From assembly GCA_964566175.1 (NCBI GenBank), contig CAZMHU010000006.1:13055-77054 (forward strand): a stretch of 64,000 bases of DNA, written 5' to 3'. A program made the translations under genes and the position numbers. Below, in pieces: positions 54,796 to 63,792 of the stretch. Numbering within the stretch: the stretch's first letter is position 1; every line of letters starts with the position of its first letter. The DNA is from SIG589 sp964566175. Its GTDB lineage: Bacteria; Bacillota; Clostridia; Oscillospirales; Acutalibacteraceae. The notes under the pieces were generated by a model. The model did no database searches. It was given only the letters and a program-made list of their open reading frames with translations, and was not told the DNA's origin.

Positions 54796-54796
54796 A

Positions 54797-54812
54797 TGTT
54801 CCACGTGGAACA
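54797..54812. promoter_or_regulatory. parS centromere site 1
   Basis: TGTTCCACGTGGAACA, a perfect 16-base palindrome matching the ParB-binding consensus (TGTTNCACGTGNAACA). It lies between tadA and queG, about 6 kb from the second copy and near parAB. Confidence 0.93.
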
Positions 54813-54826
54813 TCGAAAGGAATAAA

Positions 54827-55597
54827 ATGGAAAAAACAGTCGCCCTGTTGCGAAAACTCACCGACGTTCCGTTCGGCTTTTGTGCTTTTTCGGAAATTTC
54901 CGACCGATTGCTTGAATGCCGTGCAAAACAGCGTATACCCGAAAACGCAAACACCGTGATTTGTTTTGCTTTTCCGTATAAAGTCTGTGAGCAGCCGCCG
55001 GAAAACATATCACGTTATGCCGCAGTACCGGATTATCACACGGTTTGCGGAGACCAACTTAAAAAAATTGCCGTCGCTTTGTGCGACGAAAATGAAGGAT
55101 ATTCTTTTGAGCCGTTTATTGATAATTCGCCTATACCCGAAGTTGCCGCAGCAGCGGCGGCGGGACTCGGCGTTGTCGGAAAGAACGGACTTTTAATAAC
55201 CGAAAAATACGGAAGTTTTGTCTTTTTGGGCGAAGTCGTGACCGATATGCCTATGAAAACAGACACACTTTTCGATATGTGTGAAAACTGCGGCATTTGC
55301 GCTGCGGCGTGCCCGGTCGGGTTAAATAAAAGTCGTTGCCTTTCGGCACTCACCCAAAAGAAGGGTGTTCTCACTGCCGAAGAAGAAAAGAAAATAACGG
55401 ACAGTGGGTGTATATGGGGTTGCGACATTTGCCAAAACGTCTGCCCGCACAACAAAAATGCCGAAAACACTCAAAATGCCGATTTTATAAGTGGATACCG
55501 CAACAGATATAAATCTGGAGAAGATATTTCGGGGCGTGCGTTCGCATGGCGTGGGGAAAAGGTTATAAAACGCAATGCCGAATTGTGTGCTAAATAA
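54827..55597 (+). CDS. queG: Epoxyqueuosine reductase QueG (short form)
   Basis: 256 residues. It performs the last step of queuosine synthesis, reducing epoxyqueuosine in tRNA with cobalamin and two 4Fe-4S clusters. The cobalamin/active region has AAGLGVVGKNGLLITEKYGS and IDNSPIPEVA; the clusters sit in CENCGICAAACPVGL and WGCDICQNVCPHN. It lacks the C-terminal HEAT-repeat part seen in longer QueG. No other queuosine gene is in the window. Confidence 0.9.
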   Translation: MEKTVALLRKLTDVPFGFCAFSEISDRLLECRAKQRIPENANTVICFAFPYKVCEQPPENISRYAAVPDYHTVCGDQLKKIAVALCDENEGYSFEPFIDNSPIPEVAAAAAAGLGVVGKNGLLITEKYGSFVFLGEVVTDMPMKTDTLFDMCENCGICAAACPVGLNKSRCLSALTQKKGVLTAEEEKKITDSGCIWGCDICQNVCPHNKNAENTQNADFISGYRNRYKSGEDISGRAFAWRGEKVIKRNAELCAK

Positions 55598-57098
55598 GTT
55601 CTCTTAAATCGTCAGGCGTGATACAGCCCAAAAGAAAGCAAAGCAAAATAAAAAGCGCTGTTGCGGCGGCGGAAACTAAAACCGTTTGAACGATATTTCC
55701 GAGCGAAAGCGGGCAAAGCAGGCTTTTTGCCAAAAAGACAGCCGCGGCGGCCGAAAAAGCAGGTTTTATTATTCTGCGGGACAATTCAAGCGGAAGTTCC
55801 GCTGTTTTCAGTAGTTTATATATTCGCAACACGGCTGTGTAAATATTGCTTGCTATCATAATAACAAGAAAGCCCTTAATCCCATAATGTGGAACGGCGA
55901 GCGGTATTGCCAAAAGCCGCAAAAGCGAGTCCGAAACCGCAACACGGAAGACGAAACTTTGTTTATCGAGTCCTTTTAACATACCGTCGCACACGCTGTC
56001 AACATACATAAGCGGAATAATCGGTGCAAGGAACTTCAGCAAAAAACCTACTTCCGTGCTTCTATAAAAAATCAGACCCAGTCGGTCGGACAGGGTAAAA
56101 AACAGTGCGGAAATCAAAAAAGAGGAAACAAGCGTCAGTGTTATTGCCCTGTCTGCGGCATATTTAATTTTATATTTTTCGCCTTTTGTTGCCGCTTCGC
56201 TGAGTTCGGGTATCAACAATGTGGAAACCGAGTTTAAAAATGATGACGGAAAGAAAATCAGCGGTAATGCCATTCCTTTTATCATACCGAACTGTGAGAG
56301 AGCGGTCTTTGCACCACCGAAAACGGCAAGGTTTTTCGGAACGAGTATGTTTTCTGCCGTACGCAGGCCGGAATTGAGATATCTTCCTGATGTTATCGGC
56401 AGTGCTATGCGAAAGATTTTTCGGAAAACACCTCTGTTTCCGCCTTTTCGAGATAAATCGAGCCTTTTTTTATCAATGCGGTAGGAAATGAAGATATAAA
56501 GACATGAGAAACCCTCTGCCGCTGTGTCTCCCAAAACCACAGCGGCACAGGCAAAAGCAATACCCTTTTCGGCAAAACTGCCTGCAAGCAGAACAACAAT
56601 CAAAATTCTAAGCGCCTGTTCGAGCATTTGGGATATACTTGAAGAAACGGTTTTTCTTCGTGCGATAAAATATCCTCGCACACAAGAGCCTACCGCCATA
56701 AAAGGCAGACCGAAACCGAGAATACGCAATGCAAAAACGGCTCTTTCGTCGGAAAGAATGCGAACCGCTATAAAATTCGCTCCCAAAAAAACAACGGCGG
56801 CTGAAATCGCCGCAATAACCAAACTGAGGAAAACACCTTTTTTAAGCACCTCGACCGCTCCGCTGTCGTTGCCTTTTGCAAGTTTTTCGGCACAAAGACG
56901 TGTTACGGCGGTGCAAATTCCACCGCCAGCAAAGGCGGCGGCAAAAACATAAACGGAAAGAACAAGTTGATAAAGTCCTATTCCCTCACTGCCGATACGT
57001 GCGGCAAGCCAAACGCGAAAAGCAATGCCCGCAAGCCGCATAAGCAGTGCTGTGACAGTCAGGACAACAGCGTTTTTGATAAATATAACCTTTTTCAT
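55590..57098 (-). CDS. SpoVB-like polysaccharide/lipid II flippase
   Basis: A 502-residue MVF/MATE-like protein with about 14 helices (VIFIKNAVVLTVTALLMRLA; GIGLYQLVLSVYVFAAAFAG). This pattern matches stage V sporulation protein B / YtgP-type proteins. These handle lipid-linked precursors, and SpoVB is needed for spore cortex. ATG at 57098 follows GGGGTG. It is the only gene on the opposite strand in this stretch, and its end overlaps the queG end by 8 bases. Confidence 0.85.
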   Translation of the reverse strand: MKKVIFIKNAVVLTVTALLMRLAGIAFRVWLAARIGSEGIGLYQLVLSVYVFAAAFAGGGICTAVTRLCAEKLAKGNDSGAVEVLKKGVFLSLVIAAISAAVVFLGANFIAVRILSDERAVFALRILGFGLPFMAVGSCVRGYFIARRKTVSSSISQMLEQALRILIVVLLAGSFAEKGIAFACAAVVLGDTAAEGFSCLYIFISYRIDKKRLDLSRKGGNRGVFRKIFRIALPITSGRYLNSGLRTAENILVPKNLAVFGGAKTALSQFGMIKGMALPLIFFPSSFLNSVSTLLIPELSEAATKGEKYKIKYAADRAITLTLVSSFLISALFFTLSDRLGLIFYRSTEVGFLLKFLAPIIPLMYVDSVCDGMLKGLDKQSFVFRVAVSDSLLRLLAIPLAVPHYGIKGFLVIMIASNIYTAVLRIYKLLKTAELPLELSRRIIKPAFSAAAAVFLAKSLLCPLSLGNIVQTVLVSAAATALFILLCFLLGCITPDDLRELI

Positions 57099-57163
57099 AT
57101 AAACACCCCGTTTTGTAATAAATACGCAGAAAATAAGGGGCATATACCAAAGGAGAGATAACT

Positions 57164-58423
57164 ATGCCGACTCCGCTTGCGGAAAAAATACGACCGACAG
57201 ATATAGACGATGTTGTCGGACAGCAACACCTGTTATCAAAAGGAAAGGCGTTGCGCCGAATTATCGAATCGGGCGAGATACCCAATCTTATATTTTACGG
57301 GCCGTCGGGGGTTGGAAAAACTACGGTTGCCAATATAATTGCGGCGCGTTGCGGCAAGAAACTTTACAGACTTAATGCAACAACTGCGTCGGTTTCGGAT
57401 ATAAAAGAAATAATCTCCGGTCTTGATACTATTGATGGATATGGCGGAGTTGTGCTGTATTTGGACGAAATTCAATATTTCAACAAAAAGCAACAGCAGA
57501 TTTTACTTGAATATATCGAGCGCGGAGATATCACACTCATAGCGTCTACTACCGAAAACCCGTATTTCTATGTTTACGGAGCAATTTTGAGCCGAAGCAC
57601 GGTTTTTGAGTTTAAAACCGTCACGGCAGAGGAAATCGTTCCCGCGGTTGAGCGTGCTTTTGGAATGATAGCAAAGGAGCGCGGCATAGAAATCAATGTA
57701 GGCGATGAGGCAAAAAAGGTTATTTCGTTCGGTTGCGGAGGCGATGTCCGAAAAGCAATGAACGCGGTTGAACTTGCCGTGCTTTCTGCCGAGACACCCG
57801 ACGGCAAGGCAGAAATTACAGCCGAAATATGCCGCGAACTCGCGCAAAAGAGCGCAATGAGATATGATCGCGCAGGTGATGAGCATTATGATATTATATC
57901 GGCTTATCAAAAATCAATGCGCGGCTCCGATCCTGACGCCGCAATACACTATTTGGCAAGGCTTTTAGAGGCGGGAGATTTGCCATCTGCTTGCCGTCGA
58001 CTTTTGGTTTGTGCAAACGAGGATGTCGGCCTCGCTTATCCGTCGATAATTCCGATAGTTAAGGCGGCGGTCGATACCGCAATGCAGATAGGTCTTCCCG
58101 AAGCACGTATTCCCTTGGCGAACGCAGTAATCCTTGTTGCAACCTCGCCGAAATCTTGCTCGGCATACAATGCCATTGATGCCGCAATGCGAGATGTTGA
58201 GCAGGGAAAAGCGGGCAAAATTCCGAGAACATTGCAAAACAAACACTTTGACGGCGAAGATGCGGCGGTTAAGGGGCAGTTTTACAAATATCCGCACGAA
58301 TACCCGAACCACTATGTTGCACAGCAGTATTTACCGGATGAATTAAAGGATAAAAAGTATTATATATTCGGAGATAATAAAACTGAACAGCGTTTCCGCG
58401 AATATTGGGAAAAGATAAAATAA
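57164..58423 (+). CDS. rarA: Replication-associated recombination protein A (RarA/MgsA)
   Basis: A 419-residue AAA+ clamp-loader-like ATPase at stalled forks. MPTPLAEKIRPTDIDDVVGQ and the following QHLL fit the N-terminus. Walker A is YGPSGVGKTTVANII, Walker B VLYLDEIQYFNKKQQ, sensor 1 IASTTENPYF. C-terminal tetramerisation region: FKYPHEYPNHYVAQQYLPD. Confidence 0.95.
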   Translation: MPTPLAEKIRPTDIDDVVGQQHLLSKGKALRRIIESGEIPNLIFYGPSGVGKTTVANIIAARCGKKLYRLNATTASVSDIKEIISGLDTIDGYGGVVLYLDEIQYFNKKQQQILLEYIERGDITLIASTTENPYFYVYGAILSRSTVFEFKTVTAEEIVPAVERAFGMIAKERGIEINVGDEAKKVISFGCGGDVRKAMNAVELAVLSAETPDGKAEITAEICRELAQKSAMRYDRAGDEHYDIISAYQKSMRGSDPDAAIHYLARLLEAGDLPSACRRLLVCANEDVGLAYPSIIPIVKAAVDTAMQIGLPEARIPLANAVILVATSPKSCSAYNAIDAAMRDVEQGKAGKIPRTLQNKHFDGEDAAVKGQFYKYPHEYPNHYVAQQYLPDELKDKKYYIFGDNKTEQRFREYWEKIK

Positions 58424-58440
58424 GCACAGGAGGTAATGCG

Positions 58441-58884
58441 ATGAACGAATATCGGCTCACACCACGCACACTTTTACTTTGGCGGATACGCCTTTTTATA
58501 GGCTTTTTGCCGTTTTTTTGCTGTGCGGCGGTGCTTGTGTTTATATCTGCCGTGTTCTTTGCGGTGTTACTTTTTTTGGTGGCTGTTTTTCTGTTTGTTT
58601 TCTTTTGGTATTTCCCGAAACTCAGCGCGGCGTATAAAATAACTGCGACTGACGAATTTTTGTCGGTAAACAGGGGTGTTATAATAAAAACCGAAAGTAT
58701 AATGCCGTCGCCTAAGATGATTTCGGCAAAACGGATATATACCCCGCTTTCGGCGGCATTGGGACTTTGCACCGTTGTTGTTTTCGCTGCCCGAAACAGA
58801 ATTTTGTTGGCGGCGGTAGAAAGGGAAACAGCCGATGAAATTATAAATCGACTCGGCGAGGAAAACGGCGATGAAGACAGTTAA
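58441..58884 (+). CDS. bPH2-domain membrane protein (YdbS-like)
   Basis: 147 residues: two membrane segments (about 15-60) and a bacterial PH domain (YKITATDEFLSVNRGVIIKT, then RIYTPLSAALGLCTVVVFAA). Gene pairs of a short and a long PH protein (YdbS/YdbT in Bacillus) are common. CACAGGAGG precedes the ATG at 58441. It overlaps the long partner by 14 bases. The function is unclear; Bacillus relatives may affect bacteriocin resistance. Confidence 0.8.
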   Translation: MNEYRLTPRTLLLWRIRLFIGFLPFFCCAAVLVFISAVFFAVLLFLVAVFLFVFFWYFPKLSAAYKITATDEFLSVNRGVIIKTESIMPSPKMISAKRIYTPLSAALGLCTVVVFAARNRILLAAVERETADEIINRLGEENGDEDS

Positions 58885-60289
58885 AGCCCACCCACTTGCG
58901 ATCTTGTCGTATATTTATCCTTATCTGTTCGTTATGATAATACCGATTGCGCGAAATCTTATGGAACTCGTACTGGAGCGAAAGTTTACAAAACTCCATT
59001 TAGCGGAAATCGTGATAGTTGCGGCGGTATGCCTTAATGCTGTTATAAAATGGCTTGTCTGTCGAATAGAAATTTGTGACGACAGGCTGATAATGAAAAG
59101 CGGATATATAATACGTCACGAAACGGTAATAAAAAAGCGCAATGTTTCCTGTGTTACAAAAATTCGCACACCGCTTGACGTTTTGGCAAAATCGGTGACG
59201 GTACAGGTCGACTCCGAGGCGGGACGCCGCGGCAAACCCGATTTTCAGGTTAAAATATTTGAACGGGACGCCGCGCGGCTTTTAGAGTTTGTAAACCGTG
59301 AAAAAACAAATATAACACTTAAAATTCCACTTAAAAAAATCACCCTTGCGGCAGCGGCAACTTCTTCTGCCGCGGTCGGCGCACTGCTTGCCGCGCCTAT
59401 TATAAACAAAGCGGGCAAACTTTTTAATGTCGGTCTTGCGGAGTTGCTGTTTTCAAGGGTAAACGATGCGAGCAGGCGTTTTGGCGGTGTAATACCACCT
59501 ATCGTAAACGCCGTGTCTATTGTCTTTTTGGCACTTTATTTTGTTTCTTTCCTTGTGGGACTTGTGAAAAGCCTTGCAATGAAAATTGAACAGACCGACA
59601 ACGAACTTTCGGTTGCACTCGGCGTGTTGTTGCGGCGACAGACCCACTTTAAAAAGGCGTCGGTCAACAGCGTTATTCTCGACCAAGCACTCATAATGCG
59701 TATTGTGCGAAGGTATTTGCTTAAAGTGAGTATTGCCGGATACGGCGGTGAAAAGGGCGAAAACCAAACCCTTGTGCCGTCGATATCAAGGGGCGAGAGC
59801 GATGCCTTTGTTCAAAGTTATTTCCGCGTTTACCGACCGACCGACAGGCTTATTACCGCAAAAAAAGGCACGGAAATTCGGTTTGTTCGATGGTATCTGC
59901 TTTTATTGCTTTGTGTGCCTGCAGCGGCGTATGTGCTTTGCGTGCTGTTTCCCGCTTTTGATAATCTGATTATCTTTTTGGCAGCTGTTGCGGCGGCGGT
60001 CGTTGTGTATGCCATATCGCTTGCCGAGCATAATTTTAAGCACGGCACACTTTGCTTTGAGTGTGATTTTGTCTTTGCTCACGCCGCAAAAGGGCTTTCG
60101 GTGCGCGAGATGTTTATATACCGTGAGAAAATCGGAATGATAAAAATACGGCGATACCCCGTCGATTTTAAGCACAGCACTTGCAATGTTACACTGACTG
60201 AGAGGAGCGAAAGCGGCGAAAGCATACGAATAAAACATATCGATTACGTCAAAACAAAGGAATATTACGGCGATAAAGGGCAACACTAA
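58871..60289 (+). CDS. Multi-copy bPH2-domain membrane protein (YdbT-like)
   Basis: 472 residues with about six membrane segments and three PH-like domains: near residue 70 (DRLMIKSGYIIRHETVIKKR), near 240 (EQTDNELSVALGVLLRRQTH) and near 390. These are the YdbT pattern. Translation is coupled to the short partner. No enzyme motif is visible. Confidence 0.8.
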   Translation: MKTVKAHPLAILSYIYPYLFVMIIPIARNLMELVLERKFTKLHLAEIVIVAAVCLNAVIKWLVCRIEICDDRLIMKSGYIIRHETVIKKRNVSCVTKIRTPLDVLAKSVTVQVDSEAGRRGKPDFQVKIFERDAARLLEFVNREKTNITLKIPLKKITLAAAATSSAAVGALLAAPIINKAGKLFNVGLAELLFSRVNDASRRFGGVIPPIVNAVSIVFLALYFVSFLVGLVKSLAMKIEQTDNELSVALGVLLRRQTHFKKASVNSVILDQALIMRIVRRYLLKVSIAGYGGEKGENQTLVPSISRGESDAFVQSYFRVYRPTDRLITAKKGTEIRFVRWYLLLLLCVPAAAYVLCVLFPAFDNLIIFLAAVAAAVVVYAISLAEHNFKHGTLCFECDFVFAHAAKGLSVREMFIYREKIGMIKIRRYPVDFKHSTCNVTLTERSESGESIRIKHIDYVKTKEYYGDKGQH

Positions 60290-60309
60290 CCGTAAAAAGG
60301 GGAGTTTTA

Positions 60310-60675
60310 ATGTTGCTTGACTGTTTGTATGCTTTTTTTGTCGGAGGAGTGCTGTGTGTCATAGGTCAACTGCTGATAGACTACACAAAACTTACACCGG
60401 CGAGGATACTCGTTTCCTATGTTGTTGCCGGCGTTGTGTTGACAGCACTCGGACTTTACGCACCGCTTGTGGAGTTTGCGGGTTTCGGCGCTACCGTTCC
60501 TTTGACCGGCTTCGGTTACAGTTTGGCTTTAGGCGTCAGGCGCGCGGTTGCCGAATACGGACTTCTCGGCGCGTTAACGGGCGGAATAACCGCAACGGCA
60601 GCGGGAATAACGGCGGCGGTTCTTTTCGGCTGGATTGCGTCGCTTTTTTCAACCGCAAGGGCAAAATCAAAATGA
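60310..60675 (+). CDS. spoVAE: Stage V sporulation protein AE (SpoVAE)
   Basis: 121 residues with three to four helices: FFVGGVLCVIGQLLIDYTKL, TPARILVSYVVAGVVLTALG, FGATVPLTGFGYSLALGVRR. This is the SpoVAE family, part of the channel that moves dipicolinic acid in spores. SpoVAC and SpoVAD, normally adjacent, are absent here. The gene follows the PH pair by 20 bases. Confidence 0.88.
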   Translation: MLLDCLYAFFVGGVLCVIGQLLIDYTKLTPARILVSYVVAGVVLTALGLYAPLVEFAGFGATVPLTGFGYSLALGVRRAVAEYGLLGALTGGITATAAGITAAVLFGWIASLFSTARAKSK

Positions 60676-60677
60676 AA

Positions 60678-60693
60678 TGTTCCACGTGGAACA
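60678..60693. promoter_or_regulatory. parS centromere site 2
   Basis: TGTTCCACGTGGAACA, identical in all 16 bases to the site at 54797-54812, lying 100 bases upstream of parA. Close to the partition genes, as in many genomes. Confidence 0.94.
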
Positions 60694-60795
60694 AAAAAAC
60701 GGCACCGAAACGAAACTTTCGGTGCCGATACATTTTCCTTTACAATCAAGTCGGAAGGATATATAATATAAACAGAACATCCTGTTGGAGGAAAT

Positions 60796-61563
60796 ATGGG
60801 AAAAATAATTTCAATTTTCAATCAAAAGGGCGGCGTCGGAAAAACGACAACCGCCGTTAATTTAACTGCGGCACTCGGACTTGCGGGAAAAAAGGTTTTG
60901 CTTTGCGATGTAGACCCACAAGGCAATTCGACAAGCGGTCTCGGAATAAACAAACAAAAGACGGAAGGCTCGTCCTATGAGGTTCTTGTCGGAACGCTTG
61001 CCGTTTCGGATGCCGTTATAAAGACTGAGTATAAAAATGTTGATATAATGCCCGCAAAAAGCGATTTGGCGGGAGCGGAAATCGAACTTGCCGACGTTGA
61101 ACACCGTGAAAGCAGGTTAAAAAATGCCCTTTTACCGCTGAGAGAGCAGTATGATTACATATTTATCGACTGTCCGCCGTCGTTGGGGCTGATTGCGATA
61201 AACGCTCTCAACGCAAGCGACAGCGTCCTTGTTCCGATTCAGTGCGAATTTTTCGCAATGGAAGGACTGTCACAACTAATGGCTACGGTACGTCAGGTTA
61301 AGCGTCTTTATAACCCGATGCTTGAACTTGAGGGTGTCTTGCTCACAATGTTTGACGGTAGACTTAATCTCACACAGCAGGTCGTTGGCGAGATTAAAAA
61401 GTATTTTGCCAAAAAACTTTATTCAACCGTAATACCGAGGACTGTACGGCTTTCGGAAGCGCCGTCTTTCGGTATGCCGATACAATATTTTGATAAACGC
61501 TCAAAGGGAGCGGAGGCCTACGGAAAGTTGGCAAAGGAATTTTTGAAAAACAACGGAAGGTGA
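60796..61563 (+). CDS. parA: Chromosome partition ATPase ParA (Soj)
   Basis: 255 residues. The deviant Walker A is NQKGGVGKTTTAVNLTAALG; then DVDPQGNSTSGLGINK and FIDCPPSLGLIAINALNAS. It moves origin regions with ParB and in spore formers links to sporulation control. Its stop overlaps a GTG of the parB region. Confidence 0.97.
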   Translation: MGKIISIFNQKGGVGKTTTAVNLTAALGLAGKKVLLCDVDPQGNSTSGLGINKQKTEGSSYEVLVGTLAVSDAVIKTEYKNVDIMPAKSDLAGAEIELADVEHRESRLKNALLPLREQYDYIFIDCPPSLGLIAINALNASDSVLVPIQCEFFAMEGLSQLMATVRQVKRLYNPMLELEGVLLTMFDGRLNLTQQVVGEIKKYFAKKLYSTVIPRTVRLSEAPSFGMPIQYFDKRSKGAEAYGKLAKEFLKNNGR

Positions 61564-61568
61564 AAAAT

Positions 61569-62411
61569 ATGAAAAAAAGCGGACTCGGACGCGGTCTTGA
61601 CTCGCTGTTTGATCAAAACAGCACTGATAAAGACAGCGTACTTAATATAAAACTTTCGGAGATTGAGCCTAATAAAAATCAGCCGAGAAAAACCTTTGAC
61701 GAAGCCGCAATAGCGGAACTTGCGGAAAGCATAAAAGAACACGGCCTTTTACAGCCGATATTGGTGCGCCCGCTTGTAAACGGCACATATCAGATTATTG
61801 CCGGCGAGCGTCGTTGGCGTGCCTGTCGCGCGGCCGGACTTGATACCGCGCCGGTAATCGTAAAGGAGATGGACGACCGTCACACAATGGAGGTTTCCAT
61901 TATCGAAAACCTTCAGCGTGAGGACTTAAACCCCGTTGATGAGGCTGTCGGTTTTAAAAAACTTATCGACACCTACGGTTTGACACAGGAAGAAGCGGCA
62001 CAGCGTGTCGGAAAATCGCGTTCTGCCATTACAAACGCACTGCGACTACTTTCGCTCGATAGCGAGGCGCTTGAATACCTGCGTGACGGTGTTATAACCG
62101 TCGGTCACGCAAAGGCGATACTTTCCGCCCCCGAAGAGCGCAGAAAAGCGCTGTTACTGCTTGCCGCAGAGGGCGCATCGGTGCGACAAATCGAACAACT
62201 TGCCAAGAAAAAGGAAACCGAGAAAAAACCGGCAGTACCGCAGATAAAGAATAAATATTATTCCGAGGTCGAACTTGCACTCAAAGGCGCACTTCACCGC
62301 CCTGTTAAGATAAACGCGACCGATAACGGTAAAGGAACTGTTACGATTGAGTTTTATAACAAGGATGAACTGAGAGACATTGCCGAGCGTATAGCCGGAG
62401 AAAATTGGTAA
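61569..62411 (+). CDS. parB: Centromere-binding protein ParB (Spo0J)
   Basis: 280 residues. N-terminal CTPase/ParB domain: LGRGLDSLFDQNS, IQPILVRPLV-type strand, and GERRWRACRAAGLDTAPVIV and SIIENLQREDLNPVDEAVGF. HTH: TQEEAAQRVGKSRSAITNAL. The dimerisation end follows. It should bind the two parS sites in this window. ATG at 61569 with GGAAGGTG before it is preferred over the GTG at 61560. Confidence 0.97.
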   Translation: MKKSGLGRGLDSLFDQNSTDKDSVLNIKLSEIEPNKNQPRKTFDEAAIAELAESIKEHGLLQPILVRPLVNGTYQIIAGERRWRACRAAGLDTAPVIVKEMDDRHTMEVSIIENLQREDLNPVDEAVGFKKLIDTYGLTQEEAAQRVGKSRSAITNALRLLSLDSEALEYLRDGVITVGHAKAILSAPEERRKALLLLAAEGASVRQIEQLAKKKETEKKPAVPQIKNKYYSEVELALKGALHRPVKINATDNGKGTVTIEFYNKDELRDIAERIAGENW

Positions 62412-62415
62412 ACAA

Positions 62416-62445
62416 AAACCCCGCAAAAGCGGGGTTTGATTTTTT
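62416..62445 (+). terminator. Terminator of parAB
   Basis: AAACCCCGC / GCGGGGTTT with a 4-base loop, followed by a T-run. On the minus strand it would also serve the DUF4358 gene. Confidence 0.9.
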
Positions 62446-62449
62446 TGAT

Positions 62450-62929
62450 TTAGTTTATTTCCGCCGCACCGAGCGTGGCGAGTGTGCTCTCGGCGGTGGC
62501 GGCATTGGCGGACATTACATAAATTACCATATCATCAAGCCGCATAAGCAAAAAATAATCGTTTGCGGAAGAGTTGTTTTTCATAGCGGCAAAAGAAGCG
62601 GCGGAGTTCGCACAGTAGCGTTTTATTCCGTCGATAACCGTGTTGGTATCGTCGGTGTTTTTTAGTTTGAAAACACCGTACTCGCAAGCGCTCTCTTCGG
62701 AAGAGTTTATCATAACGGAAAAATCCGAAAGCAGTGTAGCGTCAAAACCGAAGTAACCCTCAAGTTGACGGTCATCAAGCGATATTAAATTTTCCGTTTC
62801 GGAAAAGGCCTTGCTGTCAAGCAGAGCGTGCGAAATATCGGCAACACTTGCACTCTTATTGCCACACGCAAAAAGACAGAGCATAAGCGACAGACAGGAA
62901 AGCATCGCAAGCAATTTTTTTATAACCAA
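62450..62929 (-). CDS. DUF4358-domain lipoprotein
   Basis: 159 residues: lipoprotein signal LAMLSCLSLMLCLFACG then a DUF4358-like domain (LISLDDRQLEGYFGFDATLL and EYGVFKLKNTDDTNTVIDGI). Such small lipoproteins are common in Clostridia; the role is unknown. It starts with TTG after GAGGTG. Confidence 0.75.
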   Translation of the reverse strand: MVIKKLLAMLSCLSLMLCLFACGNKSASVADISHALLDSKAFSETENLISLDDRQLEGYFGFDATLLSDFSVMINSSEESACEYGVFKLKNTDDTNTVIDGIKRYCANSAASFAAMKNNSSANDYFLLMRLDDMVIYVMSANAATAESTLATLGAAEIN

Positions 62930-62987
62930 ACAAACACCTCAATTCCCATTGAAAAATCTGAACAAAAGGAAAACGTTTTCTGTATAC

Positions 62988-63016
62988 ATTATACATTATA
63001 ATTTGCAAATAGTAAA
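62988..63016 (-). promoter_or_regulatory. Promoter of the DUF4358 gene
   Basis: Minus strand TTTACT (63016-63011), 17 bases, TATAAT (62993-62988). A second TATAAT copy lies 7 bases upstream. Confidence 0.7.
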
Positions 63017-63283
63017 CAGTAAAGTGTGCAAAAGGACGGGCATTTGCAATGTTGTAACTTAACATAATGTTTGGGTATGTGTTATTATTCTTTCTGAAAC
63101 TGTTAAACTTATTCACAGGGTTATTAACATTATTGGAGCGAAAAACGCGATTAAATCGTTTGGAAAACTGCAAAAGTGGGGATATTTCGGTGGAAAAGTT
63201 GAATAACTTAACAGGTTATACAGGTTCACATAATCTGTATTTTTTTGGCAAAAAAGTTAATTTTTTGTCATTTTTAAAACCGA
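63017..63283. other. AT-rich gene-free stretch with a perfect DnaA box
   Basis: No gene of note. It has TTATTCACA (63109-63117), a perfect match to the DnaA box TTATNCACA, and TTATTAACA (63121-63129), one base off. A short ACAGGTT direct repeat sits at about 63210-63225. It could be an accessory DnaA-binding region. It is less likely to be the main origin, because genes from dnaA to parB run towards it. Confidence 0.4.
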
Positions 63284-63320
63284 AAAAACCGACACATTCA
63301 AAATGTTTGTGTCGGTTTTT
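63284..63320 (-). terminator. Terminator of the truncated permease gene
   Basis: AAAAACCGACACA / TGTGTCGGTTTTT with T-rich flanks on both strands, just after the stop at 63327. Confidence 0.85.
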
Positions 63321-63326
63321 CCGTGT

Positions 63327-63692
63327 TTATGTGCAAAGTCTTTTGATATAACGCTTTTCCCTGAGTGTGATTTTGCCGTCGTCGTCGGTGGACTTTTTCG
63401 AAACCCAGACAAGTGCCGAGGGGGTATCGGTTGCGTTGTCAGCAAAAAGGCGGTCAAAATTTAGAAGACCGTCTTCGGCGGAAGAAAAATAGGAGAGTAC
63501 GTGCTTTTCGAGGTACTCATCGACTTCCTTTATTATAATTGTGTCCTGTATCGAATATTTAACCTCGCCGATATTACCGTTTCCTGAAATAAGCATAACG
63601 CAGGCAAGCATAAAGCAAACCGCAAAGGTGATAATTTCCCACATCGTTCCGTTTGCTTTACAGGATTGTTTGAATAGTGCTTTACTGAACAT
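63327..63692 (-). pseudogene. Truncated ABC permease-like protein (N-terminal part)
   Basis: 121 residues. The start MFSKALFKQSCKANGTMWEI with one membrane segment (FAVCFMLACVMLISGNGNI) matches the N-terminal pattern of Clostridial ABC-2-type permeases, which have several hundred residues. After about residue 85 the likeness ends and the protein stops soon after. AGGTG precedes the ATG at 63692. It is likely a truncated remnant, but a small complete protein cannot be ruled out. Confidence 0.5.
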
Positions 63693-63792
63693 AATTTTCA
63701 CCTGTTAACCGTTCTGTTGATTTGAAAACAAAATATTTTTAAAGTGCATTTCGAGTGTGTAGGGCAGTTCCGAAATAAACTTAACGTTATAG

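Noticed and set aside
63017..63283. Main chromosome origin at 63.1 kb because of a perfect DnaA box
   Set aside because: Only one perfect box and one near box are visible, and nearly all genes from dnaA to parB would then run against replication. Kept as a possible accessory site.
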